A stretch of 64,000 nt of DNA. Origin: Acidobacteriaceae bacterium. GTDB lineage: Bacteria; Acidobacteriota; Terriglobia; Bryobacterales; Bryobacteraceae. The stretch is from the NCBI GenBank assembly GCA_019240475.1, contig JAFAYI010000034.1:94394-158393 (forward strand), given 5' to 3'. The translations under genes and the position numbers were made by a program. The notes under the pieces were generated by a model. That model saw only the letters and a list, made by a program, of their open reading frames with translations, did no database searches and was not told where the DNA came from. This document shows positions 50,263 through 60,391 of the stretch, piece after piece. The stretch's first letter is position 1. Each line of letters opens with the position of its first letter.

Positions 50263-53200
50263 TCAGTTTTGAAGAGCCCGGCGCGCCAGCATGCTTTTCT
50301 GCTGCTGGCGCAGGATCGCCGCCTGCTGAGTCATTGCCCGGCTAGCGCCGTTGTCGTGTTTGGTTTCGACGGTTTCCGCGGCAAGATAGGCGGCCAGAGC
50401 GCGGATGGTAGGATGCTCCAGTAACTTGATCAGCGGGACGTTCTGGCGCAAGGTTCCAGTTAGCTCTCCGTGTACTTGAACCAGCCGCAGGGAGTGCCCA
50501 CCCAGATCGAAGAAATTGTCGTCGATGCCGATCTCGTTCAGATTGAGCACGCGTTTCCAGATAGAGGTGAGCGCGATTTCGTACTCGCTGGTGGGCGCGG
50601 CGAAACCAGCCCCCGTTTCCGCGCGCTCGGCTTTGGGTTGGGGCAAACGATTGCGGTTTACTTTGCCGCTGAGAGTCAGCGGCAGCTCGGGAAGGAAAAC
50701 GTAAGCAGATGGAATCATGGCGTCCGGGAGAGCGGATTTTAGAAAACTCCTGATCTCCGCGATGGCGGGCGCGCGGACTTCGGAAGGAACGATATAGGCA
50801 ACGAGCCGTTTCTCGTCGGCGCCTGTTTCTTTTTGCGCGGCTACCACAACCTGACGAACCGCAGGGTGTTCAACCAGAGCGGCTTCGATCTCACCCAACT
50901 CGATTCTGACCCCGCGAATCTTCACTTGATTGTCATCGCGGCCAAGCAGTTCAATATTGCCGTCGGCGAGATAGCGCGCCAGGTCTCCTGTTCGATACAT
51001 CCGCAGGCCGGGGGTGGCAGAGAACGGGTCGGGTAGAAATTTCTGGGCCGTCAGATCGGGGCGGTTCAAATAACCTTGCGCGACTCCATCCCCACCGATA
51101 AACAGCTCGCCTATGACACCGATGGGAACCGGGACGCCGCTATTTCGATCCAGAATGTACATGGTTGTGTTGGCGATCGGTTTGCCGATGTGAATGGTCT
51201 CGACGGGCGGCGCGATTTCAGCCGTTGAAGACCAAATTGTGGTTTCGGTAGGGCCGTACATATTAACGAGCCTGCAGCTTAGTTTTTCCGTTATTTCACG
51301 CGCAAACGCGGGCGCCAAGCTCTCACCGCCGATCATGAGAGCACGGAGCGAACCCAGAGAGGCGAGGCCGCCCGGGCCGGAGCTGACTAACTTCATAACT
51401 GCCGGCGTACATTGCATCAAAGTCGGCCGGTAAGTGCTGGCCATCTCGCCGATAGAACGCGAGGCTTGCAAGGGAGCGGGCCGTTCGACGCGTTTAAGAG
51501 CAGGTATATAAGTCAAGCCGGACAGGGCCGCGCGGTTTTCGACGCCGAAGTCAATCAAGCAAGCCACCTCGTTGACGCCCGCCGACCTGATCTTTTCGAT
51601 GATCGCCTGACAGCTATGAACCGTGCCGAACATAGCGCTTGTTTCGAAGTACCGGTCGAAGGCGAAGGCCAACAGGTCGTCCATGTCTCTCGGACTCATG
51701 CGCTCGAAGTCCAGAGGCAGATTCGCGCTTTGAGCAAGCTGCTTGATGAGGTCGACCGAAGACGCCAGATACCGGGTGAAAGGCGCGCGGACCTGATCCT
51801 TGATTTTCCCCCGATCATCTCCCAGGAAGGTATGAAGCATTAGCGTGACGCGGCCGGCGTCGCGATCGTGACCATGCTTTTCAAGCGAATCCCTGTAAAG
51901 CCGTATCTTTTCCGACACGTCTTCGATGCTCTGCCCCAGCAGATGAGTCAAGACATGAGCGCCAATTTGCCCGGCGCGAACGAATGTGTCCGCCGAGCCG
52001 GCGGCGGTAATCCAGATCTGGGGAGCGGGTTGGAAGGGCTTGGGGAAGACTCGCACTTGAATCTCCTTGCCACTGCCGCTTTGCACGGTGATGGCCTCGC
52101 CACGCCACAGCCTGCGAAAGGCCTCGATGGCCTGGAACATGAGGGCTTTTCGATCGGCATAGTTCTGAGGAGCAAGGCTGAAATCGTCGGCGTGCCAACC
52201 GGAAGCGAAGGCCAAACCTGTTCTGCCCAGCGAGAGATTGTCGACAACGGACCACTCTTCGGCCACGCGGATGACGTTGTGCAGAGGAAGAACCACGCTG
52301 CCTGCTCGAACGTGAATGCGCCGCGTGACGGCGGCGAGGGCGGCGCCGGTGACAGCAGGATTCGGATAGAGGCCGCCGAAGGGATGGAAGTGCCGCTCGG
52401 GCGTCCAAACGGCAGCGAATCCGTTTTCGTCGGCGAACTTCGCGCCCTCCATGAGCAGTTCGTATTTATTGCCGGACTGGTCCTCATCGGAGCTAGCGAA
52501 ATAGAACAAGCTGTAATCAAGATCCGGCTCGATTTTTTTTACACGGGGCGGAGCAGGAGCAACCAGGGGGTCCGCGAGCACCAGCTTTGCTCCACGGGTA
52601 AGGCTCCAGAGAAGTTCCAGAATAGATATGTCGAAGGAAATAGATGTAACCGCCAACATCGTATCCTCAGGCGCGCATCCGATGCGCTGGTCCATAGCGC
52701 AAAAGAAATTGACCACGCTGCGATGGGAAACCATGACGGCCTTCGGTTTGCCGGTCGAGCCCGAGGTGTACATCAGGTAAGCAAGAGCATCGGAGGTTTG
52801 CGGCGCGGGGGCCAGGGGACGCGCGCACTCAGACCGATCGCTGTTTTGATCGAGGCAAACGACTTCCGACGCATGCGGGCGGAGACGCGCGGCATGGGCT
52901 TGTTGAGTCACCACCAGGCCGACCCCGGCATCTTGCAGCATGTAGCGAATGCGCTCGTCGGGTGAGATCGGCTCAAGCGGGAGATATGCGGCGCCGGATT
53001 TCAAGATGCCCAACACACCTGTGAGGAGCGACGCCCGCCGGTCCGCGCACAACCCGACGATGTGGCCCGGGCCGGCGCCTTTCGATTGCAGGCAGAGAGC
53101 GAGCTCATCGCTCCTGCGATCCAACTCCCCGTAGGTCAGCTCTTCATCGCCTCCGATGACCGCAATCGAGGCATTCCGCTGAACAGCGCGGGCCGAGAAC

Positions 53201-56200
53201 AGGTGGTGAATGCAGAGTTGTCGCGGGTAATCCCGGTGAGTGGCATTCCAATCGGATAGCAGACATTTTTGCTCTTCCGGCCGCATAAGCTGAAACTCTT
53301 CGAGCCGGCAATCCGGATGAGCCACTATATCCGCCAATAGCATTCGGAAGTGATCCCCCATTCGCGCCATGGTGGAGCGGTCGAACAGATCCGTGTTGTA
53401 CTGCAAGGAGGCGGCGAGGGTGTCGCCGATCTGCGCCACCGCCAAGGTCAAATCGAGTTGAGTGGAATCCTGATCGAAAGCGAAGGACTCCATCTCAAGA
53501 TGGTCGAAATCAACCCGCAATCCGGGTTCGCGCAAGGCCAACGCGACGGAATTCTCGTCGTGCCCAGGGCCGGACCTTTGAAGGCTGAACATCACCTGGA
53601 ACAGAGGCGGATAAGAGGGATCGCGTTCCAAGCGGAGGTCTTCGGCAACCAGCGCGAGAGGGTAGTCCTGATGAGCCAAGCCATCGACGACGAGGCGCCG
53701 AACGTGGGCGAGGAATTTCTGGAACGTCTCCGCGCCCGACACGCGCGCGCGAAGCACAATTTGATTTACCAGATATCCGGGCAGCCCGCTCCACGATGAA
53801 CGCGCGCGCCCAGCCACAGGGGAGCCTAGGAGGATTTCAGTTTGCGATGTATAACGGTGCAGAAGGACAATGAATGCCGCTGCCAGGAGCGTGTACAGGC
53901 TGACCAGTTGAGCCTTGGCGAGAGCGTGAACGCCCGATGTTACAGCATCGTCAAGCCGGAAGTTCAACGCGGCGCCGCGATAGGTTTGCACGGGAGGGCG
54001 TGGACGATCGGTCGGCAGTTTCAGGATGGGCAGGCCGCCGCTGAGCTGCTGTGTCCAATATTGCCGCAGCTTTTGCCCCTGCTTGCCCGCGAGCATCTGC
54101 TGCTGCCACTCGACGAAATCGGCGTAGCGATATGGCCAGTTCGGCGCCACGAAATCCCGCCCGGCCCGATGATCCGAATACAATTGCCGGAAATCCTCGA
54201 ACAATAAGGTAAGCGATGCAAGGTCGGTAATGATGTGGTGAAAAACCAGTAGAAGGACATGCTCGCCAGGGCTTCGGCTGAATAAGGTGGCGCGGAACAA
54301 GGGACCTTGCTCAAGGTCGAAAACGCGGTTGGCTTCGTTCGCCACCCGCGCGCGTATCTCCGGATCCGTCAAGCTCTCCGCTGATTCGAAGCAAAGAGAT
54401 GGAATCGCATTGTCGCTTAGACACTGGACCATGCCATTGGGCGAGCTTGTAAATACCGAGCGCAGGGACTCGTGACGGCGAACGAGGTCATCTATTGCGC
54501 ACGTCATCGCCGGACGATCCAACTCGCCAATGATTCGCACCGCTACGGGTATGTGATAGGCGGCGGCCTGGGGGGCAAGCTTATATAGATAGAAAAGAGC
54601 CCGCTGCCCGTAGGAGAGCGGCCATTCGCGCCGGTGGGTACCTTTGGAGACGACGACGCCGCGATCGCTCGCAGGGTTGTTCAGACTGCTTCGGACGAGG
54701 GCGGCTAGGGAGGAAATGGCGGGAGCGTCCAGCCATTCCCCGGGCGGGAGATCGAGGCGCCAGGCTTCGGAGATGCCGCTGTTGAGTTCCGCGGCCTGTA
54801 GTGAATCGAGGCCATAGGCGAGCAGGGGCGTGTCCGGATCGATGCGCGCAGGATTGAGACCGAGGATCTTCGCGGCCATCCTGGTGAGAATGGTTTCGAT
54901 TTCATCGCTATCGCCGGTCGCGAAGCCGGCGGCTGGACCATCATTGCCGACATCGCCCGAGCGCTGTTCGCCGGCCGTCGTGGCAATCGGTTTCAGTTCC
55001 GAGTTCAGGAATTGCCGTCGACACTCGTGCCTGCGAATCTTGCCGCTTGAGGTCTTGGGCAGGCTTCCGGCCCGGACCAGCACGACAGTCTCCAGTTGAA
55101 CCTCTTGTTCTTCGGCAACGGCCCGAACAGCAGCTCTCAATAGTTCGCCGGTATCGGCGGACTTAATGCCCGGGGGCACTTCCTGCACCAAGACGACTTG
55201 CGTTTCGGCGCCCGCATCGACGGCAAAGGCAGCCCCAGCGGCGTTGGCGAAGGCGGGATGGCTGCGCGAGACCGCGAATTCCAGGTCTTGAGGATAAACA
55301 TTTCGGCCGCGGACGATAATCAAGTCTTTGATACGCCCGGTTATGAATAGTTGATCGTCGAGAAGATAGCCGAGGTCGCCGCTGCGCAGATAGGGGCCGT
55401 TATGGTGGGCGGTGAAGGCTTGGAAGACTGCCTCGCTCGTCCGCGGGTTGTTCCAATAGCCGCGAGCGACGTTTTCACCGGAGATCCAGATCTCGCCGAT
55501 CCTTCCAGCCGGGCAGGGTTGCAAAGTGTCGGGATCGATAATGGCTAACTGCTGGCGGGCGTCGGCGGCGCCATTACTGACAAAGGTTTGCACCAGGTTG
55601 TCGTCGCCAGTAGAGAGGACGAACTCGCCGCGGGCGAGAGAACGTGAAGAGACATCCGCCGTGTGGGCGCGATTGCCGGTTCGGCCCGAGACGAAAAGGG
55701 TAGCTTCGGCGAGCCCATAGCATGGAAAAAAGGCGTTCGCGTTAAATCCGCAGGGCGCGAATTTCTCGGAAAACTCCGTTATGGTTTGCGCCCGGACGGG
55801 TTCGGCGCCCGTGAATGCAATCTGCCAGCTTGTGAGATCGAGCGCGGACCGTTGTTCCGCGGTTACTTTGGTTGTACAGAGACGGTATGCGAAGTCCGGT
55901 CCACCGCTAATGGTGGCGCGATAGCGGGTGATCGCGTTCAGCCAATCGACCGGCCGGTGCAAGAAGCTGGCCGGCGAAAAGAGCACACAGCGCGCGCCGG
56001 ACCAAAGGGCTTGCAATACGTTTCCGATCAGGCCCATATCGTGAAAAAGCGGCAGCCAGCCGACGATCACGGAATCCTCGCCGACGCCAAAGGCCTGCTG
56101 GATCATTTTTTCGTTGCAGATCAGATTGCGGTGACTGATCATCACGCCTTTGGGCTCAGCGGTCGATCCCGACGTGTATTGCAGAAAGGCGAGGCTCGAA

Positions 56201-56703
56201 TCTTCGATGCGGGGAGCTGTCCAAGAGGCGGCAAGATCGTCCGGCAGCGTTTCAGGCAAGCAGCAGCGTAAAGAAGCTAGCTGGGGGTCGCTTTGGCCAG
56301 CCGCCTGTATTTTCGGCAAGAGCGCCCGGCTGGCGAGCGCGACGGCCGGCTGACAATCTTGAACGATCGCCGAAATACGATGGAGGCGGCGGTTTCGATG
56401 CGGTGGATAGACGGGCACGGCGATCGCGCCCGCATAGAGGCATCCCAGGAAGGCAGCGATATACTCCAGCCCTTGGGGAAAGACGAGCAGGATGCGCCGG
56501 CCCTGTAGACCTTCACTTTGCAACCAAGCGGCGATTTTTCTTGCCTGCAGATCCAGATCCTGATAGGTCCACACCGATTCGCACCCGTCGCTGTCGCGCA
56601 GGAACACATAGGCAGCGCGATTCGGGAACTTCTCCGAACGGAAACGAAGCGCGTCCACCAAGTTGGACGGCGGAGAGATGCTGGTGGGCTGAACTGCGCT
56701 CAT
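50263..56703 (-). CDS. Hybrid lipopeptide synthetase: FAAL-ACP-C-A(luciferase-like monooxygenase insert)-PCP
   Basis: 2,146 residues. Residues 1-~575: fatty acyl-AMP ligase (LQYTSGSTAEPKGVMISH, GWLPLFHDMGLIG, FFPCYGLAEATLF). ~600-680: ACP (YGLDSLQAAEL, Ser ~633). ~690-1120: condensation domain with HHIITD. ~1180-2020: adenylation domain (LMYTSGSTGKPKAV, MYGPTETTIW, SGKVNR) split after motif A4 (SFDISILELL, ~1360) by a ~350-residue luciferase-like flavin monooxygenase (~1386-1735; FAAVWTPERHFHPFGG). ~2040-2110: PCP (FFDLGGHSLRL). No thioesterase. Aligning the binding-pocket positions to PheA by eye gives D-I-L-Q-M-G-M-I-W-K, nearly the glycine code DILQLGLIWK. It probably activates a fatty acid and joins it to glycine, which the inserted domain oxidises. 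Confidence 0.93.
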   Translation of the reverse strand: MSAVQPTSISPPSNLVDALRFRSEKFPNRAAYVFLRDSDGCESVWTYQDLDLQARKIAAWLQSEGLQGRRILLVFPQGLEYIAAFLGCLYAGAIAVPVYPPHRNRRLHRISAIVQDCQPAVALASRALLPKIQAAGQSDPQLASLRCCLPETLPDDLAASWTAPRIEDSSLAFLQYTSGSTAEPKGVMISHRNLICNEKMIQQAFGVGEDSVIVGWLPLFHDMGLIGNVLQALWSGARCVLFSPASFLHRPVDWLNAITRYRATISGGPDFAYRLCTTKVTAEQRSALDLTSWQIAFTGAEPVRAQTITEFSEKFAPCGFNANAFFPCYGLAEATLFVSGRTGNRAHTADVSSRSLARGEFVLSTGDDNLVQTFVSNGAADARQQLAIIDPDTLQPCPAGRIGEIWISGENVARGYWNNPRTSEAVFQAFTAHHNGPYLRSGDLGYLLDDQLFITGRIKDLIIVRGRNVYPQDLEFAVSRSHPAFANAAGAAFAVDAGAETQVVLVQEVPPGIKSADTGELLRAAVRAVAEEQEVQLETVVLVRAGSLPKTSSGKIRRHECRRQFLNSELKPIATTAGEQRSGDVGNDGPAAGFATGDSDEIETILTRMAAKILGLNPARIDPDTPLLAYGLDSLQAAELNSGISEAWRLDLPPGEWLDAPAISSLAALVRSSLNNPASDRGVVVSKGTHRREWPLSYGQRALFYLYKLAPQAAAYHIPVAVRIIGELDRPAMTCAIDDLVRRHESLRSVFTSSPNGMVQCLSDNAIPSLCFESAESLTDPEIRARVANEANRVFDLEQGPLFRATLFSRSPGEHVLLLVFHHIITDLASLTLLFEDFRQLYSDHRAGRDFVAPNWPYRYADFVEWQQQMLAGKQGQKLRQYWTQQLSGGLPILKLPTDRPRPPVQTYRGAALNFRLDDAVTSGVHALAKAQLVSLYTLLAAAFIVLLHRYTSQTEILLGSPVAGRARSSWSGLPGYLVNQIVLRARVSGAETFQKFLAHVRRLVVDGLAHQDYPLALVAEDLRLERDPSYPPLFQVMFSLQRSGPGHDENSVALALREPGLRVDFDHLEMESFAFDQDSTQLDLTLAVAQIGDTLAASLQYNTDLFDRSTMARMGDHFRMLLADIVAHPDCRLEEFQLMRPEEQKCLLSDWNATHRDYPRQLCIHHLFSARAVQRNASIAVIGGDEELTYGELDRRSDELALCLQSKGAGPGHIVGLCADRRASLLTGVLGILKSGAAYLPLEPISPDERIRYMLQDAGVGLVVTQQAHAARLRPHASEVVCLDQNSDRSECARPLAPAPQTSDALAYLMYTSGSTGKPKAVMVSHRSVVNFFCAMDQRIGCAPEDTMLAVTSISFDISILELLWSLTRGAKLVLADPLVAPAPPRVKKIEPDLDYSLFYFASSDEDQSGNKYELLMEGAKFADENGFAAVWTPERHFHPFGGLYPNPAVTGAALAAVTRRIHVRAGSVVLPLHNVIRVAEEWSVVDNLSLGRTGLAFASGWHADDFSLAPQNYADRKALMFQAIEAFRRLWRGEAITVQSGSGKEIQVRVFPKPFQPAPQIWITAAGSADTFVRAGQIGAHVLTHLLGQSIEDVSEKIRLYRDSLEKHGHDRDAGRVTLMLHTFLGDDRGKIKDQVRAPFTRYLASSVDLIKQLAQSANLPLDFERMSPRDMDDLLAFAFDRYFETSAMFGTVHSCQAIIEKIRSAGVNEVACLIDFGVENRAALSGLTYIPALKRVERPAPLQASRSIGEMASTYRPTLMQCTPAVMKLVSSGPGGLASLGSLRALMIGGESLAPAFAREITEKLSCRLVNMYGPTETTIWSSTAEIAPPVETIHIGKPIANTTMYILDRNSGVPVPIGVIGELFIGGDGVAQGYLNRPDLTAQKFLPDPFSATPGLRMYRTGDLARYLADGNIELLGRDDNQVKIRGVRIELGEIEAALVEHPAVRQVVVAAQKETGADEKRLVAYIVPSEVRAPAIAEIRSFLKSALPDAMIPSAYVFLPELPLTLSGKVNRNRLPQPKAERAETGAGFAAPTSEYEIALTSIWKRVLNLNEIGIDDNFFDLGGHSLRLVQVHGELTGTLRQNVPLIKLLEHPTIRALAAYLAAETVETKHDNGASRAMTQQAAILRQQQKSMLARRALQN

Positions 56704-56757
56704 AAGTATTCCTTCAGAGTAGACCTTGGCGTTATCGAACGGGGATGGGCGGGCAGG

Positions 56758-57765
56758 TCAGAGAGCGGCTTCCGCGGATGCCTTGAGATTTAGCACGCCC
56801 GCAAGCAAAGGAAAATCCCCACAGGCTAGAAATTTCTCGTCAAAGCGGCTGCAGTATTGCCGGACGCTCGCTATGAAGTTTTCGGCGTTGCGCTCGGATT
56901 CGGGCGGCCGGTCGGGCGAGAGGGCGAGCGTGAGGTGCCGCTCGAGGACGATGAGAGTAACCTCGTCCATTTCTTTATCGCTGACTCCGAATTGACGCAA
57001 CTTTGCCCGGGAAAGCGGCCCATCGCTCTCAAATAGAGCATCGTCGCTGCCCCTTTCAGCTCGGAGGCGAGCGGCAACCTGCGCGGCGATGCCGGCTAGA
57101 ATTGCTTTCTCGAAGAGAAGCGCGGTTTTCTGATTGCCGTGAATGCGGTGCAGGACGAGCACCTCTTCGAGATTGGCCAGTTTGCCGTGGTCGGCAATTC
57201 GAAGGAAGAGATCGTAGTCCTGGCCGATTTTGAAGGCGGCCCGGTATCCGCCGGTGGCGGCGAATGCATCGCGGCGCATGGCGATCGAGGTATGACAGAT
57301 AGAGGCTCTGAGCAACAGTTCTTGCCTGATGGAAGCGTCGTCGGCGGGGGGAATACGCTCTCTGATGGGGCGCCCGTCGGCCCAAACCAGCCGGCTGCCC
57401 GTTCCTAAGAGAACGATATCGGGGCGGGCTTCCATAAACGCCATTTGCTTTTCAAAGCGAGTGGCGAGCGCGACATCATCGGCATCGAGGTTGATGAGAT
57501 ACTTGCCGCGGGCCTGCGAGCAGGCGAAGTTCAGCGCGGAGGCCGTACCCCGGTTCTCGTGAGTGAACAGCACCATACGCGGGTCCTTAGCAAGATGGGC
57601 GGCGAGCAAGCGCGGGGTACCGTCCGTGGAACCGTCATCGACGACAATAAATTCGAAGTCGGCGAAGGTTTGAGCACGGACGCTTTCAAGGGCCTGGTTC
57701 AAATATGTTTCGCCGTTCCAGACGGACATTACGACGGAAGCAAGCGGAAGAGATGTGCTGTTCAT
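56758..57765 (-). CDS. Glycosyltransferase family 2
   Basis: 335 residues. The GT-A N-terminus has SVVMSVWNGETYLNQALESV, FIVVDDGSTDGT and the metal-binding INLDADDVA (DxD-type), then ICHTSIAMRRDAF and IGQDYDLFLR typical of this inverting family. It lacks membrane helices, so it is cytoplasmic. It sits 54 bp upstream of the synthetase gene, and co-transcription with it is likely. The C-terminal ~90 residues are not part of the conserved fold. Confidence 0.92.
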   Translation of the reverse strand: MNSTSLPLASVVMSVWNGETYLNQALESVRAQTFADFEFIVVDDGSTDGTPRLLAAHLAKDPRMVLFTHENRGTASALNFACSQARGKYLINLDADDVALATRFEKQMAFMEARPDIVLLGTGSRLVWADGRPIRERIPPADDASIRQELLLRASICHTSIAMRRDAFAATGGYRAAFKIGQDYDLFLRIADHGKLANLEEVLVLHRIHGNQKTALLFEKAILAGIAAQVAARLRAERGSDDALFESDGPLSRAKLRQFGVSDKEMDEVTLIVLERHLTLALSPDRPPESERNAENFIASVRQYCSRFDEKFLACGDFPLLAGVLNLKASAEAAL

Positions 57766-57874
57766 GTAATTCTCCTGAATTAGGTTATTGACGCAAGCCG
57801 CGGGAGGCGGAAGAGACGCGGATATATTTCGAGGCGCTGGTTTTGCCGAGGGCGGTTACTGACTTCGAGAGCTT

Positions 57875-60289
57875 CTACTCTGAACGGAGCGCCCGGAGCG
57901 GGTCTGTAGTAGCCGCCCGGCGCGCCGGAAGGAATGCGGCCATGGCGGAAATGATCAACATGATGGCCGTGGTGGACAGCAGGATCGCCGGATCGGCGGC
58001 GGGAGTGCGATAGAGGACCGCTCCCGCCAATTTGGATCCAATAACCGCCAGGGCAGTTCCGAATGCCAATCCGATCAAAACGGGCATGAGCACTTCCGTG
58101 AGTATGAGAGTGAGAACCTGGTTGCGGTCCGCGCCTAACGCCATACGAACGCCGATCTCTTTTGTTCGGCGATTGACGGAATGCATAACCACGCCATAGA
58201 TGCCGAAGCCGGCCAGCAGAACGGCCAAGACGGCGAAGGCGGAAAAGAGCTCCAGGGTAAAGTAGCGAGGACCCACGGATTCCTTGAGGAGATCATCCAT
58301 GGCGCGGATTGTGACCGGCAGGTCGGGTTCTATTTGCCGGAGGCTGGCGCGAGCGGCTCGGGCCGTGCTGGCCGGATCGCCGCTCATGCGGACGAACAGG
58401 TGCATGGAGCGATACACATGGCCGGTCTCATCCTGGAAAAACGGCAGATAGAGAGCGGGGTCGGCATTCTGATCCAGGCCGTGCTGCTTTACGTCCTTAA
58501 CCACGCCGACGATCTGGCGCCAACGGGTCTGGCCATCGGTGCTGCGTCCCGCGCCTGTGTAGCTGATGCTGATTCGCTGGCCAAGCGGACTCTGGTTCGG
58601 CCAATAGCGGCGGGCTAGAGATTCGTTGACGATGGCAACCAGGGGCGCCGAAGCGATATCGTGCGGATCGAAGTATCTGCCGCTGAGCAGCGAAGTTCCC
58701 GTAGCGCGGAAGTAATCGGCGCTAATCCAACATCCCGAAGCGGACGGCCGGTTGTTCGGGTCTTGCGGCCTTTGAGCAATCGTCATAGTCGCTGTTTGGG
58801 CTCGCAAGCCGGGGATGCAGTCGCCGACAGCGACCGACTTCACGCCAGGTATGGCGGACAGATCGGCAAAAACACGATTGTAGAAAGCGAGCTGGTGCGG
58901 AGTAGCAAAACCTTCGTCGGTGAGGCGCAGGTGAGCGGTGAGGAGATGCTGCGGCTGAAAACCGAGGCCGCTATGCAGAAGGTTGGAAAGCGTCCGGAAA
59001 AGCAAGCCGGAACCGACTAATAGAACTACAGAGATGCATACTTCAGCGGTTATCAATAAACTCCGGCGCGATTTCCGCCAACTGCCGATGGCTCTGGCGG
59101 ATCGAAGGGAGGATTCTAAGTTGTTGCCGACTAGAGCCAGCGAAGGAGTAAGTCCGAAGATCAGGCTCGTGAGGCACGCGATCAGGAGAGTAAATCCCAG
59201 AACGAATAAGTTAATAGTTATGTTCTGGGCTCGCGGAAGTTGATCCGCGCCTGCGATCACCATTAACTTCATAACGGGTTGGGCGAATAAAATTCCGACA
59301 GCGGCGCCGGCCAGGGCCAGAATAAGGTTCTCCGTGAATAGTTGTTGCAGAAGCCGGCTTGCACCCGCGCCCAAGCTGATGCGAATCGCGAATTCCTCTT
59401 TTCTGGTTTGGCTTCGAGCCAGCAGCAATGTCGCGACATTGATACATGCAATAAAGAGGACAAAGGCGACGGATGTCATGACCACCCGCAATACCGGAGA
59501 CACATTGCCGACCAGTTCCCTTTTGAGTTCGACCAGGTAGACCTGCATGCCGGCCGGGGTCTCCGGCGCTCGATGAAGGATGGCAGTCAGATCTTGCGCA
59601 GCCTGCTGCGGCGAGACAGCCGGCTTCAGCTTACCGATCACATCGAGGAACCGATTCCCTCGCCACCTCATAAAGCTAAAGTCGTTGATCAGCGCTTCCC
59701 AGGTATCGGTGCCGGGGTATATGTCGGGCAGCGGCGGCATAACGCCGATAATGGTTTCGGCCGAGTCGCCGATGTGGACGACCCGGTTCAGCACCTTCGG
59801 ATCGCCTCCGAACTGACGCTGCCAAAAATCATAGGCCAGGATCACCTGTCCGGCGCCACCCCGATAGTATTCTTCCGGCCTGTAGAGGCGGCCGAGCAGG
59901 GGACGAACGCCGAGCATGGGGAAAAAATCGGCGGAGGTCGCGGTGCAGTGAATAAGTTGCGGCTCGCCTTCCCCGGTCAAGGTCTCGGAAAACGGAAGCC
60001 CTTCGGCGATGCTAGAAAACGAATGATTCTGGCTGCGGAAGTCGAGGTAATCCGGCCCGGAGGTTTGGATTTTAAAAAGATCTTGCCGCGGCTGGCTCGA
60101 ATAAACGGCAAAAAGGCGGTCCGGGTTATGGAAAGGCAAGGGCCGCATGAGCACGCCGTAAACCACACTGAAGGCGGCCGTGTTGATACCGACTCCCAGG
60201 GCCAGAATGAAAACCACAATCGAAGTAAATCCTGGGTTCCTGCGCATCGTTCGAAGGCTGTATCGAACGTCTCGGCCTAAGTTTCCCAT
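57875..60289 (-). CDS. ADOP-family ABC permease (duplicated FtsX/MacB-type)
   Basis: 804 residues. It starts DVRYSLRTMRRNPGFTSIVV, the hallmark of the acidobacterial duplicated-permease family, followed by a MacB-like periplasmic core and an FtsX domain (FVLFIACINVATLLLARSQT), then a second periplasmic core and a second FtsX domain (FAVLAVLLAGFGIYGVV, ending PARRAATTDPLRALRSE). Such proteins need a separate ATPase, and none is in the window. Inside the biosynthetic cluster it could export the product or sense it, but the family is very abundant in these genomes, so the link is only positional. Confidence 0.93.
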   Translation of the reverse strand: MGNLGRDVRYSLRTMRRNPGFTSIVVFILALGVGINTAAFSVVYGVLMRPLPFHNPDRLFAVYSSQPRQDLFKIQTSGPDYLDFRSQNHSFSSIAEGLPFSETLTGEGEPQLIHCTATSADFFPMLGVRPLLGRLYRPEEYYRGGAGQVILAYDFWQRQFGGDPKVLNRVVHIGDSAETIIGVMPPLPDIYPGTDTWEALINDFSFMRWRGNRFLDVIGKLKPAVSPQQAAQDLTAILHRAPETPAGMQVYLVELKRELVGNVSPVLRVVMTSVAFVLFIACINVATLLLARSQTRKEEFAIRISLGAGASRLLQQLFTENLILALAGAAVGILFAQPVMKLMVIAGADQLPRAQNITINLFVLGFTLLIACLTSLIFGLTPSLALVGNNLESSLRSARAIGSWRKSRRSLLITAEVCISVVLLVGSGLLFRTLSNLLHSGLGFQPQHLLTAHLRLTDEGFATPHQLAFYNRVFADLSAIPGVKSVAVGDCIPGLRAQTATMTIAQRPQDPNNRPSASGCWISADYFRATGTSLLSGRYFDPHDIASAPLVAIVNESLARRYWPNQSPLGQRISISYTGAGRSTDGQTRWRQIVGVVKDVKQHGLDQNADPALYLPFFQDETGHVYRSMHLFVRMSGDPASTARAARASLRQIEPDLPVTIRAMDDLLKESVGPRYFTLELFSAFAVLAVLLAGFGIYGVVMHSVNRRTKEIGVRMALGADRNQVLTLILTEVLMPVLIGLAFGTALAVIGSKLAGAVLYRTPAADPAILLSTTAIMLIISAMAAFLPARRAATTDPLRALRSE

Positions 60290-60391
60290 CTATGCCTCTG
60301 AAAATTCTGCGATTAATTATAGCTCCAGAATCCGGGGCTGCCCATCAGAAAACCGATAGAGAAGCCGCGAATGGGAGGAACCCTTCGCGAT

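Noticed and set aside
51868..52965. 365-residue plus-strand frame
   Set aside because: Antisense to the monooxygenase-containing adenylation domain; no recognisable family.
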